From: Zygnema cylindricum
Taxonomy: Eukaryota > Streptophyta > Zygnematophyceae > Zygnematales > Zygnemataceae
Length of the DNA stretch: 64,000 nt
Assembly: GCA_037447655.1 (NCBI GenBank)
Contig: JBBHKE010002304.1
Location: 124,001 to 188,000 of the forward strand
Reading direction: 5' to 3'
How positions within the stretch are numbered: position 1 is the first letter of the stretch; each line of letters begins with the position of its first letter. The notes below the pieces were generated by a model. It saw only the letters and a list, made by a program, of their open reading frames with translations. It did no database searches and had not been told where the DNA came from. Below, in pieces: positions 33,421-45,417 of the stretch. Both the position numbers and the translations under genes were made by a program.

Positions 33421-33465
33421 TCCGATGGTACATTCATGGCTGAATATGGCTATGAACAACAATAG

Positions 33466-34799
33466 TTTCCTTCTCACCCTCCAGTCATACAATAAACATC
33501 TAAACTTTTCCCGACCTTCTCCCTCTCCATATCCCTCCCCCTCTCTTCTATTGAATATTCAAGATATTTAGAATTGATGAGGGGGAAAGGGAGGGAGGGA
33601 GGGAATGAGGGAAGGGGAGACGGAGGTAGTGGTTGACCGGAAGAGATCTAGATTCATGCTCTAATGAAGTGACAAGGGGAGATGCTGACAAGATTTTTCA
33701 GATCCTCCGGTCTCAGAATTCAAAACGGGACACGCTGGGAACATAGTACTGTACTGTACAATACTGAACGGTACAATACATTACCTACGGAATGAACTGC
33801 CAAAATTATTTTCCCATCGACAGTCAAAATGAATCAATATCCATATTGTCGTACCAAATTTGTCCTTGGATTTCAAAATCTCAACCGTACAAAAATTGTA
33901 GCCGCAAGAAGTTTGACGGTCGATAAAATAGCCATACAAAAAACGTAGCCGTAAGAAGTTTGACAGTTGACAAAATATCTATCAACAAACCGACAAAATC
34001 TATCGCAAATCTGTCGTATTTTTTATGGTACTGTACAAAAACGACAGGCCCTTAGCAACCAAAGGGCAAAGTACTGGGTCGCATGCGACTATTATTTTCA
34101 TTGCGTGAAAGTATATCGTGTGATTCAGACATCTAGCATTCGGGGTGGTACGCCTTTCAATATGCGGAAAATCCCGTGAGTCGCACACTGACAAGGCTCT
34201 TCAACATGCGAAATCCCACAGTGACAAGATACTCACAGTGACAAGATATTGTACCTTTATGGTATCGAGTGAGCGAAAATCTTCTGTTTTAAACTTGGTG
34301 CTATCGTGTTCAAATGTTGTATTGAAATGTTTTTTTTACCCTAGGTCTGTCCACTGCCTTTTTTTTTATGTTGCCCAGCTATTTAAAAGCCAATTTTACT
34401 ACTTAAGGTGAAGTTCTATAATGACATAATGTAATTGTACCGCAAACATTACAGGATGCTACAATTTGAAGGATGTTCCATTGCGCAGCGTCTGTAATCC
34501 ACTTGTTCATACTTTAGTGGTACCACGTGAGCTAAGATCTGATATTAAAATCGGCAATGATTATCCCACCGACCAAAATCTCCATTTGCGTACCATGTAC
34601 GTGCGTAGCAAGTCATTGTGCGTCACAACTTTTGTACTCTTTGCAAACGTGTTGTCATATACCACCTCAATTTCATTTTTTTAGGGTTTTTGTTTTTTTG
34701 CGTGATGAATAAGCGTTGCTAAAAAAAGTGTGACAAATGGGCAATAATAAAAATAGCGTGACAAAAGTGCGTTACTAGATTTTGTTTGTATTTTTTGTT
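33466..34799. other. Non-coding, with a short C/T then G/A tract
   Basis: A pyrimidine run at 33520-33550 and a purine run at 33578-33625 flank a short AT segment, so the strand could fold back. Otherwise no gene is seen. Confidence 0.35.
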
Positions 34800-35105
34800 G
34801 GATTTTTGAATGCGTCTATCGTGTGCGAATTTTTTTGATTTCTGTTGGTTGCCATCTTGACAGAAATGCTCATTATCCAGCATGTCGCAACTCAATTTTT
34901 TTTGTAAACGGTGATGTACCTCGAGAAACTTTTGAAGCGAAAGCTTCGCGAAAAAATATCCAATGGTCATTGTTAACTCCCATACCTTTGGAGAATATTG
35001 GCAAGATTCTCTGAAATGTTGTTTCATGATAAAAACAAAATAAAATGTACGGCGTAGTACGGAGAAGTTTGAATTTCTGTAAACAACCTCACTTTTAGTC
35101 TAACG
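34800..35105 (-). mobile_element. HP element 6, reverse fragment
   Basis: Near end in reverse at 35080-35105 (AACAACCTCACTTTTAGTCT), then GCGTAGTACGG, the GAGAATATTGGCAAGATTCT block and a short hairpin GAAGCGAAAGCTTC at about 34936-34949 at the usual position. The far end is not recognised. Confidence 0.5.
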
Positions 35106-36480
35106 AAACTTCAAATTTAGTTGGACATAAGTGGTGTACACGACATATGGGTTTATTAGGGTACGTCTCCATGTGCCAAAGAAAGGATTTTTTTTTGTCG
35201 TTTTCTTGTAAAACTTAGAGCAGTACCGCGTAAATTTCAACCGTACAAAAAAACAGAAAACAAGAGAAGTACATTTTGCCTCATCATCAAATTTATGATG
35301 TACAACATGTTGACGTCTTATGTTCTTCAACCCACGGCCACGCCAAAACGTCATTTTCAAAACTTTTCTTTAAAACATAGGGAACGATGTCTTTTAAAAC
35401 AATGTATTTTCGAAAAAAGCAAATAGGAACACCTATTCGCATGTGTAAAAAAAACTACAAAATTTTCAAACGAATTCAAACAAATTCAACCGATGGCGAA
35501 AGGTATAATATTTGTTATGTTTTGTCCGTTTGCGCCCATCAAAGTACACAAATTGTTTTGTTTTGTCGCGTTTCGTTCTGTACAGATTTTTCGATTCCAC
35601 GGGTCTGAAAATTATGATGCCATTTCACGAAAACGTGAGATTTTTCCATTCCAGGGGTCTAAAAATTACGATGCCATTTCACGAAAACGTGAGAAATCTC
35701 TGAAGGCGCCGCAGCAAGTCGCACACGCCAGCTCTCTCACGCAACCATTGCTAATTATAATACAATATTTTTATTTTAGGGTGAATATTATTTTATTCAG
35801 AGAATATTCTCGAAATGTAACAGCATTTTAACCTCCAAACCTCGTCACTCCTTCAAACTTCACTATTGCTCGTCTTTACATTGCCACGGGTTTCTATGTT
35901 TTATATGTTCTTTTTTTTTATATTTTTTTATGTTCTGGTTATTTAAACAAAATAGAAAAATAATGATTATCATTTTTCCAATTCGTTTACCTTATTTGTT
36001 TTTTGTTTATGGTATTTTTTTCCATATCTTTTTTTTATCTCTATTTATTCACGTAACCGTTTGAAACCTATTATTGAACTTTTAAATCTATGGAAAGAGA
36101 GCCAATTTTGACCAAATGTTTGGTCAAATTACGGTCAAATATGGTCAAAATGTGTGTTTGTAATTTGAGTAACAACTGATTATAATAACAACTTTAAGTT
36201 ATATTAGGTTGGTTAAGTTTTAAAGAGAATGTCATCACATTCAACGATCATTTTTTCATAGTATTGTTTTAAGATCAATATTTAAAGACCAACTTTCGAA
36301 TATAATTATTTAAAAAAAAACTTTAAGATCCTAACTCTGTACATTATTATTTTCTGATTACTTAACTATTATTGTTTTACTCCCTTTCGTAAAATGATAA
36401 AAAATAAAATAAAAATTGAAATAGCAAAGGGTCAATATTCCTTAATCAACAATCAAAAATAAACCTAGTAGTCAACAGTT
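35106..36480. other. Non-coding repeat-derived DNA
   Basis: The part from 35130 to 35480 resembles 47630-48090 (GTGCCAAAG, CAACCGTACAAAAA, CACGCCAAAACGTCATTTTC-like phrases). A 57-60-bp segment with ATGCCATTTCACGAAAACGT is tandemly duplicated at 35587-35700. No gene recognised. Confidence 0.45.
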
Positions 36481-37810
36481 TAAAGTGAACCTTGTACTGC
36501 ACAACAAGTCATGAGCAGTACAAAGTCAACAGTATCATGCAATTGTATTTTTTGTTTTAATCTAGTTATTCTACTTTATTTTATATTGTTTGGACAAGCG
36601 AGGTGGAATAGAGATTTAAAGCGCGCGGAAATTGCCAAAAAGGCAACTGTACAGGGAAGGCAGCGAAAACGACACTTATTCAGCCATGGTCAACAGCCAT
36701 GGACAAAGGGTTGAAAAAGGTGAATGTCTACAAACTTCACGTAAAATTATGCGACGTCACTACCACTTTTGAACAATCCGGTGCGGCAAGTCAGATTGTA
36801 GACGTTGACAACCGTCAAGGGCTCTAACGGTAATAAGGGATTGAACTTATTCATAATTAGGAATTAAAGTGTTACCGATATAGAGTTATGAATTTGTTAT
36901 ACGTCCGTGAAAGAATCGCACAATTCAGAGTTATTTTTTAAAAGTTATAGCGATTGCTGTATTAAGTCGACACCGCGAGGTCAAAATAACAAATGAGTGT
37001 TCGTTGTAGCGGGTTAAGGGTCAAATTAATAGCGCAATTTCCGGCGTACGTTTGATAAAGTGCTAATAGTAGTTTGGTAGGTATGATGGTTCGTTTCGCA
37101 CAATTTTCAATATGAAACGTCATAAGTTATGTTATGTAAGTTACGTAAGTAGTTTCGAGCGTGAAATTTGTGACGCGCGGACGTGTGAAGTCGCGTTTCA
37201 ATTCGCGCGCACTTTTGCACGTAAATGTTACGTAGTGAAAGGTAGCTTTTGATTGGTCAGAATTGCTACGTAGTTAGTCAAAGATTTCACACGCTTTTGC
37301 ATTGGTCAGTCGTAGTCACAGTTGATCAATGATTGGCCTAGGTGAAAACCTGTTCAACGAAGCGTTGACTTTGGCTTGGCTGGTCCGAGGCGATGATGGA
37401 TAAATGGTGAAGTCCAAAAGAAAAGTAGGCATCTTTTCCTTTGGAAAATTTTGTGAAAATTATGACTGATTTTGGTTTTGAACCCATAATACCAAATTTG
37501 AGCAATGCCATTTTGCACATAAATCTCTTACTAACTATGTAGTGTTTTAGTAGTTAAGAGATATAATTATTTAAGAGTGGGGGGCAGTGGAAAATACTTT
37601 AAAGGAAGGGTAGAGCCAAGAGGGCAAGAGACCAAGCTAAATGTCATTTGGACTGAAGCTTCTTCTAATTAAAAGTTTATCTTTATGTGAGTGATTTCAA
37701 TGTGAATGTGTGTATTTTAATGTATCGAATGTGTGGTTGAAATTGGTTGCAGAAGTGGGATTTTCTGAGAGGTAGGACATCCTGTTACATATTGTATCAA
37801 AGCTTTGGTT
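36481..37810 (+). other. Possible LTR end and primer-binding site
   Basis: GGACATCCTGTTACA followed by TTGTATCAAAGC at about 37790 resembles an LTR 3' end and a copia-like PBS (TGGTATCAGAGC), but no matching second LTR was found. The rest is non-coding with GTAA/TTACGTAAGT-rich sequence. Confidence 0.3.
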
Positions 37811-38029
37811 AGAAGCTAGGGAGAAGCTTGCTCACCCGAAAATCAACTGCCGTGACTGGAGTGGGTGCTCTGACTCGTGTAGCCCTGTTGTGGGTGCTCT
37901 GACCCGTGTACATAGAACCACAATGTGTAGTGGTAGGGGATTGGAGGGAAACTAAGTGATCACACTCCCAACGGCTGCTGGTGAGATGTGGGGCGTGGTT
38001 AAGTCTTAAAGACTCAAGCGGGGTAGGTA

Positions 38030-38530
38030 GTGTTCCTTCGTACATACAGTAGTGAGCTCTAGTGTATATTTATACGACTTAGTCATTTTTTGGACTAAAC
38101 CTTTTGTACCAAAATCTGGTTTGGTCATTTTTGGTAATTTCATCTGAGGATTACTCTCATATCTATTGGCAAAATTATTTAAAATTTTTTATGTGTGTTC
38201 CTCCTTGTATTGTCAATATTGTGGCAAATATGCAGACCTAGTGTGTGTCTGGTTTGCTTTGGGATTTATTGTGAAGTTGATCAGATTTATCAAAGTTTTG
38301 GCAAACTATTTTTTTGCAACTTAGACTAAGTGATGTGATAAGTCTATTTAGTATTTTTATATGAAAATTTGGGGGAATACTAAGTAGCCTAGAAACTATC
38401 TGTTCATGTAGTTTCAGCTTGTTTTGTTTATTCTATAGAATTCTGAGTGGATTAAAAGTAGGTTGTTTTTGGGTAGTCCGTGGTGCTTCCGAGGGTAAAT
38501 CCATGGCTGGAAATGGCTATGGACAACAAA
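38030..38530 (+). repeat. Partial LTR and leader of the TGTTG-LTR family
   Basis: Aligns with 29505-29985 and 32975-33465: GCTCTAGTGTATATTT, TGTGTGTTCCTCCTTGTATT, then GTCCGTGGTGCTTCCGAGGG and ATGGCTGGAAATGGCTATG. It includes the sequence past the LTR, so it derives from a 5' LTR plus leader. Cut at 38530 by the next module. Confidence 0.65.
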
Positions 38531-38534
38531 GATG

Positions 38535-39190
38535 CAGCAGAAAGTTATGGTTTCGAGTACTTCATCGCCACACTACGACATGGCCATAAAGGTGACGCCT
38601 GTCACATCTGGACTTGTTGTGATGCTTCTCGAGATTTCGCAAGTTAATGAGATGTTGCCACATGTCATCTTGTGTGACGATGACCGCAAACCGCCAAAAC
38701 GACCATTTCCAGATGTCAGTTAGCACCATGGCCGTCCAATCCGAAATCGGTTTTTAATACAAGCCTTCGAAATAAATGTCCGTAACATTTGTTTCGTTCA
38801 ATACATAAAGTACAATTAAATCTATGCTCCATAATTCGTTCATCTAGTTAAATGGAATTCCCTACGTGAACATGTTTAAATAGTTTTCCCACACTATATA
38901 TCCCAGCACACTTCTTATACTATAGGATAACGCTAACAGCTACCGGCTACTTTGACAGACGGTAGGTACCAGGATCAAATCTTGGTTCCAACAACATGTT
39001 TGGTATGGATCTTGGTTCCAACAACATGTTTGGTATGGACAACTTCGCCTGCTGCCTGTCTTCTTGGACAACATAAACAGCCATGGCTCTAGCTCCCTCT
39101 CCAATCTTCACTGACCACAACAAGAGTGGGGACTTTGAGAGTGGAGTGAGAAGTAGGTTGCCTTTGCTGTTTTCTCTTGTTTTATTTTTC
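38535..39190 (-). repeat. tRNA-like/SINE module joined to an LTR, copy 1 (reverse)
   Basis: The part from 38535 to 38880 is the reverse complement of the LTR body at 42470-42680 (shared ACGGACATTTGTTTCG, GACATGTGGC). The part from 38935 to 39190 is the tRNA-like head and conserved body (CTACCGGCTACTTTG, GGATCAAATCTTGG, then AGCCATGGCTCTAGCTCCCT and CTTCACTGACCACAACAAG). A 30-bp segment around CCAACAACATGTTTGGTATG is tandemly duplicated in it. Confidence 0.6.
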
Positions 39191-39399
39191 CTATTTTAAA
39201 TCTAGAAGATACACAACAGACACCTCTAATTTCTACAATTATATTCTATCATTCTTTTTGCTTGATTTTATCGTGTGATAATGCCAAATGCTGTATAAAA
39301 ACGTGAAATAGAGAATGCCTTGAATTTTATGAAGAAAATATACTGTGGAATTAGTCAAAAGATTTTATAATCGTGTTGCTATGTAGATGAAACAATTTT

Positions 39400-41905
39400 C
39401 GAATGGAAAAATGAATTCAAAGTTGTTAAGGAAAATGGGAATGTTTCAAATAAAATTTTGGATGAGCTTATTAACTTCATTCACACCAAAAATGATATAA
39501 ATGACCAAAAGGGTGAGAGTAGAAAAAATAATGCCTGTTTCAGGGAGCATGATCATGATAGACCTAAGAAAATAAGAGATCTGAAATTTTCTGTGAATGA
39601 GGCACCGTCCTTTGATAGTAAGAAGATTGATGAGTTGGATGCACGGATATTCCACATAGAATGCTATTTCGAATCTAGGAATTATGATCATGATGATTAC
39701 ACTCCTTTTGCTGTCAGCTTTCTGAAGGGTGATGGTCAAATTCGGTATTACACTCAGAAAAGGTATAATTTGATTCCTAATAATGCTAATTCGGAAGCTT
39801 TTAAAACCGTGATCAAATTGCGTTTTTTGTCTGTCACTTATAAATCCAGGATAGAAGAAAAGTGGGTGACTTGTAAGCACACTGGATCTGTGAAGGATTA
39901 TATTGTTGAATTCAACTCATCTAGCATTCATGTCACGTGTTTAACTGATGAAATGACAAAGTTGCATTTTTTAAATTATCTAATTCTTATAATGAAATCA
40001 GATTTGACACATCAGAAATTTAATAATTTGAGAGAATTACATGATAAGTCATTAGAATTTGGGGATCAGTTGGGATATAACCTGGAAACCAGATCTGTAA
40101 GGAGTAATTCCAATGAAGTATCACAGTGGGGTGAAGAGGAATTTGAGGAAGAGGGTCTGAATACGAATAGGCAGAATATTTTTAGGGGAAATCAAAGAAA
40201 AAATTAGAAGGGTGGACAGAGTGTTAATGCAGGAAACAAATTTAATAATAGAGGGGGATACATTAAGAGTCTTAAACCAAGCATTGATGCTCAAAAACCT
40301 AATCTTTTCATACCCAATGCACTATCTGTTAGAAAAAAGGTCATAGAGCATTTGAGTGTGCACAATTGAAAAAGATTAACTGTTATAAGTGGAGAGAGGA
40401 GGGATATTTCAACAAAGAGTGCACAAAACCCAAAAAAAAAGTCACTTGTCTTAGATACGGAGGTCCAAAACATTTCGTTAAGAAATATCAGATAAAGGTT
40501 CTCTCAAAATAGTCGATGTCAATGAAGGTCTTTAGGAAGATATTGCAGTATACCTAGCTGAGCAAGAAGCCCAAGATATGGGAAACGGAAAGAACTAGTT
40601 GAAAACCCTCAGTTGAGTCAACCAGATCAAAAAATTAAAGAGTTAACTCTGGAGGGCAAGTTAATGATTTGAAAAGCTAGGTTAGCAGAATTTATTATGA
40701 TTCTGACTAAACTGCATAGTTGAAAAACCCTACTGATAAAATTCTTAACAACATACCTATGTTAGAACAATTAAGTAACGAGGACACCAGACACAGTTTG
40801 ATCAGATTTGAGTCTTTAGTGGAGGGAAAACCATTAAGAGTAATGGTTGATTCAAGTGCTACCATAATCCTATTTCACATAAGTTTAGAGAGGAAAACAA
40901 AATTCCTACAATCAAAAGGGAAAAACCTTTACATGTTTAGGTGGTAGACGGTAATAGGTCCACATTGGATTCACAAATCGACATGATAGAAATTGATATC
41001 CAGGGTCATAAAATGAAAGTGTGTGTGAAATAATCAATTTAGGTAGTGAGAAGCTAATATTGATAAATCATTGGTTAACAGAACATAATCCTCAAATTAA
41101 TAAGGAAATTAACACCTTGAAAGTGAAGTCTAAAAATGGTGTGAAGGTTTTCCAAGCATTATCTTATAACAAATTGGATAGGAATCATATAAAAAACATA
41201 AACAGATTGGAAGTGGAAGATTTAGTTTCCGTTAAACAATTTAAAAAACACTTAAAAGATAAAACAAATCATGCTTTTTTTTTAGTAACTGAGGAAGTTA
41301 CTAATGAAGGGGGGAGGGGGGAAACGCTTACATTAATCTCATTCCTAAATCAGACACCGCTGACAATCTTGAAAAACTAAAATCTGATTTTGTAAAGATT
41401 TGATTTATGAATTTTGAGATGTTTTCCCAAGTGATTTACCCTTAGGAAGGCCACCTTCCCGAGATTTGGAACATGTAATTAACTTGGAACCTGGATGTAA
41501 TCCTTTGTCACAAGAATTTATAAGCACAACTTTTTTGAGGAGGGATAAAACAATCAATGAGCTTTTGGAGAAGGGATATATTCAGCCCAACAAATCACTT
41601 TATGGAACGCTAGTCCTCTTCGTCAAAAAGAAGGACGGAATGTTGAGAATGTGTGTCGACTATAGTAATCTGAACAAGATTACGGTGAAAGATAAGTATC
41701 CGTATCATTAATTTTTAATTTGATAGATGGTTTAAAAGGTGCTAAAGTATTTTCGTTGTTTGACTTGAGTAGTGGCTTCAATTAGGTGCCAATTAGAATA
41801 GAGGATGTTGATAAAACAATTTTTAGAACTAGGGTTGGTCATTTTGAATGGAGAGTGATGCCATTTGGCTTAACGAATGCAACACCTGTTGTATTTAAAA
41901 AGATG
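39400..41905 (+). pseudogene. Ty3/gypsy gag-protease-RT (5' half), decayed
   Basis: The longest open part, 39458-40207, is a gypsy Gag core (YKSRIEEKWVTCKHTGSVKD). A degenerate zinc knuckle (CYKWREEGYFNKEC) is near 40381. The protease active site reads VDSS rather than D(S/T)G near 40849. Reverse transcriptase follows with [20 protein letters not shown] and [13 protein letters not shown] (about 41570-41690) and, beyond stops, FSLFDLSSGF and [10 protein letters not shown] (about 41735-41890). It ends abruptly after FKKMFRDH at about 41905, before the catalytic YIDD box. Many stops and frameshifts. Confidence 0.8.
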
Positions 41906-42090
41906 TTTCGTGACCACGCAATGTTTCGCGTGGGTAACATATAATTGAAAGTAATATGGTGGTTCGAATGGATTTGTGGATCAGGGGAGTAAATGTACGA
42001 GTAAAGTTAAAGGGACGCGAGTAAGTAATTGAGTGGCGCGGAACGCGTTAAGAAATGGACGGCGTATTGCGGCGCGTGTTGAAAGTTATG
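41906..42090 (+). repeat. LTR-start module fragment
   Basis: GGTGGTTCGAATGGATTTGT, then CAGGGGAGTAAATGTACGAG. This is the same GGTTCGAATAGATTTG - GGGGAG - TAAATGTACGA arrangement as at 49100-49145 and 55590-55640. Confidence 0.55.
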
Positions 42091-42091
42091 T

Positions 42092-43160
42092 ATTTTCTAG
42101 GTCTAAATAGGAAAAATAAAAGGAAAAAATAAAGCAAAGTCAGAGTGCTTCTCGCTCCACTCTCCAGTCCCCATATTTGTTGTAGTCAGTGAAGACTGGA
42201 GAGAGAGCTAGAACCATGGCTGCCTATGCTGTCTAAGGTGACAAAAAATAGGCTACTACTTAGTCTGTATTAAAATGACTGCCGGCTTCGGGATTTGATC
42301 CTGGTACTTAACGTCTGTTAGATTAACCGGTAGGTGATAGTTTTATCGTGTAGTCTAGGATCAGTGCTAGTACATATAGGGTACGATAGGTATTTGAATA
42401 AATACAGGGCAAATATTCCATTTAACTACTAAGACGGAATCTTTGGCATAGAACGCGCTGTACCTGTAACGCCGCATGAAACAAATATTACGGACATTTG
42501 TTTCGACGATCCGGATAAAAAGGCGATGTGAAAATCGACGGCCATGGTGCAAGCCGGGATTTCGGAATGGCCGCCTTGGCGTTTTTGGGCGCCGCCACTC
42601 CGGATGACATGTGGCGACATCGTACGTGGTTGCGGAATTTCCGGAGTGCAAGAGAACAAGCTCCGATGTGACAAATGAGCTGCCATACAAAAAGTACACA
42701 TACGCCTGTACTTTTCTGTACGGTATAGTCTTGTGATTGGCGCCGTACTTCAGTAGAAGGGCTTTTAGAGAGGGAATAGGACTTCGAATATTTCGGGTAG
42801 GTAGCCGCCTCCACCAGAGAGCATCTTGTATAAAAGGCAAACTTTGGCCGACCATAACAATCAACTCAACTGACCATTTTCAGTGATTCTTTTTGCTGCG
42901 GACTCAAGGGAGTCCACGCTAAACAAGGGTGTAGTCGGTCAGAGTTTTTGCCTGCCTGGGTGGCTGTATTTCTAAGGGAAAGTGAAAGTGGGTGAATGTA
43001 TCCAAATCACATATTCTAACTTTGCATTCTGTGGTGGAACTGAGCACACAGAAAGTGATATTTCACGGGGGTGAAGTTGTAATGGGGCTCTGATTGTCAA
43101 TGGGTCAATCATTTGGGTTTATATAAACTTGGAGTCGGCACTTGTAGAAATTAAAGGTTA
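42092..43160 (+). repeat. LTR with reverse tRNA-like/SINE module, copy 2
   Basis: The reverse-oriented SINE-like module (42092-42350) is followed by an LTR body (42370-43160). The LTR carries GTACGGTATAGTCTTGTGAT and a TATA box TATAAAAG at 42829-42836, with a downstream GGACTCAAGGGAGTCC palindrome (42899-42914). The next unit, 43160-44150, has the same order. Confidence 0.6.
42829..42836 (+). promoter_or_regulatory. LTR TATA box
   Basis: TATAAAAG in the context GAGCATCTTGTATAAAAGGC, conserved in the related LTR at 50211-50218 and altered to TACAAAAT near 43949. Confidence 0.6.
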
Positions 43161-44150
43161 TTTAGTATTTTCTAGGTTTTGTAAAATGCAGAAAAGAAGC
43201 AGAGGCAGTCTACCTCTAACTCCTCTCTCCAGCTCCCACACTTGTCATAGTCACTGAAAGTTGGAGAGGGAGATAGAGCCATAGCCGCCTATGCTATCCC
43301 GATGGGGACAGATATTAGGTTAGTAGATTTTACCAAAATTAACTTGGCGGGCCCAAGATTTGAATCTGAAACCTGCCGTCCGCCAAAGTAGCCGGTAGCC
43401 TGTAGCCTTAGCCAACTAGTCTAAACCAGAGATGTATAATATAGGGTTTGATAGTTATTTAAATGTTAACATGTCAGCTATCTTCATTCAACGGGATATT
43501 TAGACATAGATACAGTTTGTAATGTACGGCGTACAGCACATCCGAAACGGATACCGCGCATTTTGTTTCGAAGGCGAAACAAATATTGCGCAAGTATTTA
43601 TGACGGCCACGATTGTAATCCGGCTTAATTGGACGGCCACGAAGCATGCCGAGATCGCGCAATAGGTTTTTGGCGGTTTGCGGTCGACGTCACATCAATC
43701 GCCACGTGGCACAATCATACTAGATTACGACATCTCCAAGGATTCCAAGAACGAATCCAAAAATGACATGTGTCGACTTTTTGGCCATGTCGTACAATGG
43801 CCGTACATAAAGCACAACGACACCTGTACCTTTATATACGATACACTATTAAGATTGGTGTCGTACTTCAGTAGATAGAGTTTTGAGGGAGATAGGACTT
43901 AGAAAAATTTGATAGATTGGACCCTCTGTCCTAGAGAGCTTCTGTACAAAATGTCAACTTTGACCCTTCATGACTTACTGCTCAGGGGAGCAAATTCAGA
44001 GATTCATTTTGCTATCGACTTAGGGGAGTCTTGCCTTTACAAAGGTGAAGGTGGTCAGAGTTTTTGTGTGCGAGGGTGGCAGTTATTCTTGCTGAAACAC
44101 AAAGGGGTCTGGGTTATCTTAGAGGCTTTGTGTGAGCTGCCTACTCTGAG
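43160..44150 (+). repeat. LTR with reverse tRNA-like/SINE module, copy 3
   Basis: The SINE-like head, in reverse, reads TTGGCTAAGGCTACAGGC (box A-like) and AGATTCAAATCTTGG (box B-like) at 43425-43340. The LTR body then runs 43440-44110 with CGACTTAGGGGAGTC and TGGTCAGAGTTTTTG as in copy 2. It leads directly into the copia gag at 44156. Confidence 0.6.
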
Positions 44151-44155
44151 GTCCT

Positions 44156-45395
44156 ATGGAGGTCTCACAGTTGCACGTTATAGGCCCACCATCTAGGGTG
44201 CCCATATTCAATGGAGTTGGCTTCATATACTGGGAAAGTATGATGACAGAAGCTTTATGTCAGAAACGGTTTTGGGGAATAATGAGTGGACGGGTGAGGC
44301 GTCCATCCTGTCTTGGGATACCTCCAGGGTTTACAGGAGGCAGATTTACTAGAGATGCAGATCCATCTTCAACGGAGGAGACAAATGAAGGAGAGGTGGT
44401 GGACAATGGAAAGGAGAAGGAGACGGTCACACGAATAGCAACCGGTTCGACATTCATGTCACCTATTTGGAGGAACGAAGAGAATGATATCGATACCTGG
44501 GAATACAACAATATGGCAGCTAAGCACTTCATCCTCCGCCATCTTACTCAAGGGCTTGCATCTCCCCATTTGCAGGTAGAGAGGGCATCCTATCTTTGGG
44601 GGGCTCTCATAGAGATGTACCGAAGTGGTACAATTCACCAACAACAGTTGGCTGATTAGAAAATTAAAGAGTATGTATACAAAGGGGGGAAGATGTTAGT
44701 TTTTTGCGATGAGCTTGCTACACTTTTCATAGAACTACAGAGTGCTGGAAAAGTATTTAGTGAAAAGGAAAAGGTTAACCCTTTATTGATAAAGTTACCT
44801 GATAAGTTGGAGAACATAGTCTACCGTGTGCAGGACTTGGCGAACTCAAGGTGGATTTGGAATTCAGTGGTAGGGATGATTCTCGTTCAGGAGATACAAT
44901 TGAGATCCGAAAGGGAGGAAAGAGTGGGCAAGCTTTGACAACTGGGACCGATTTGAGAAACAATGATTCCAAAAAAGAGGTTGGAAATTATCGAGGGGAT
45001 AGGCAAAAAAATCAGACCGAGAGTTCGGACCAATGACTCCCAAGGGTTTGTGCCATTTTTGTAAGAAACTCGGGCACTATATGGCTGAATGCACTAAGTT
45101 AACTGAGTTGCGGTTAAAGGATTGGCAGACCGGTGGACCCTCGAGAGGAAAGAAAAAGGCCCTTGTGACACAGGTACATGAGGCGGATTTTCAAGGACGA
45201 GGACGATGCACTCCTATTGGAGCAGGAGTTGGAAAGCGGAAAACGAGGTTAAAATTCCACGAAGGCACAAATGTGCTTTTGGTGGATTGAAAGGTGAAGC
45301 AGGCTCGATTATAGACTCAGGTGCATCCATGCACATGTGTAAAGATAAACACCTGTTCACTAAGAAAAGAAGATTCCCACTGTAGAGAAAAAGTA
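44156..45395 (+). pseudogene. Ty1/copia gag-protease start, decayed
   Basis: Gag begins near VPIFNGVGFIYWESMMTEAL (about 44200), with stops and frameshifts after 44656 and near 44935. A zinc knuckle CHFCKKLGHYMAEC is at about 45049-45090. The retropepsin active site SIIDSGASMHMC lies at about 45301-45340. The element is cut at about 45395-45418 by the purine-rich block, so integrase and RT are absent here. The RT-RNaseH at 54331-55483 is a different piece, on the other strand. Confidence 0.75.
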
Positions 45396-45417
45396 CGGGG
45401 ATGGGAGGATAGTCGCT

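Larger units (their letters stand above)
28808..33465 (+). mobile_element. gag-only LTR retrotransposon
   Basis: The left LTR starts TGTTGGTTTTTGGAAA at 28808 and the related right LTR at 32181, directly after the polypurine tract TTTGGGGGAG. Between them lie a copia-type gag with zinc knuckle and a long charged region, but no protease, integrase, reverse transcriptase or RNase H. Homology between the two LTR regions runs past the likely LTR end (about 29940 / 33420) into the ATGGCTG-type gag start, so the right LTR is probably the 5' LTR of a second, truncated copy. Confidence 0.7.
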
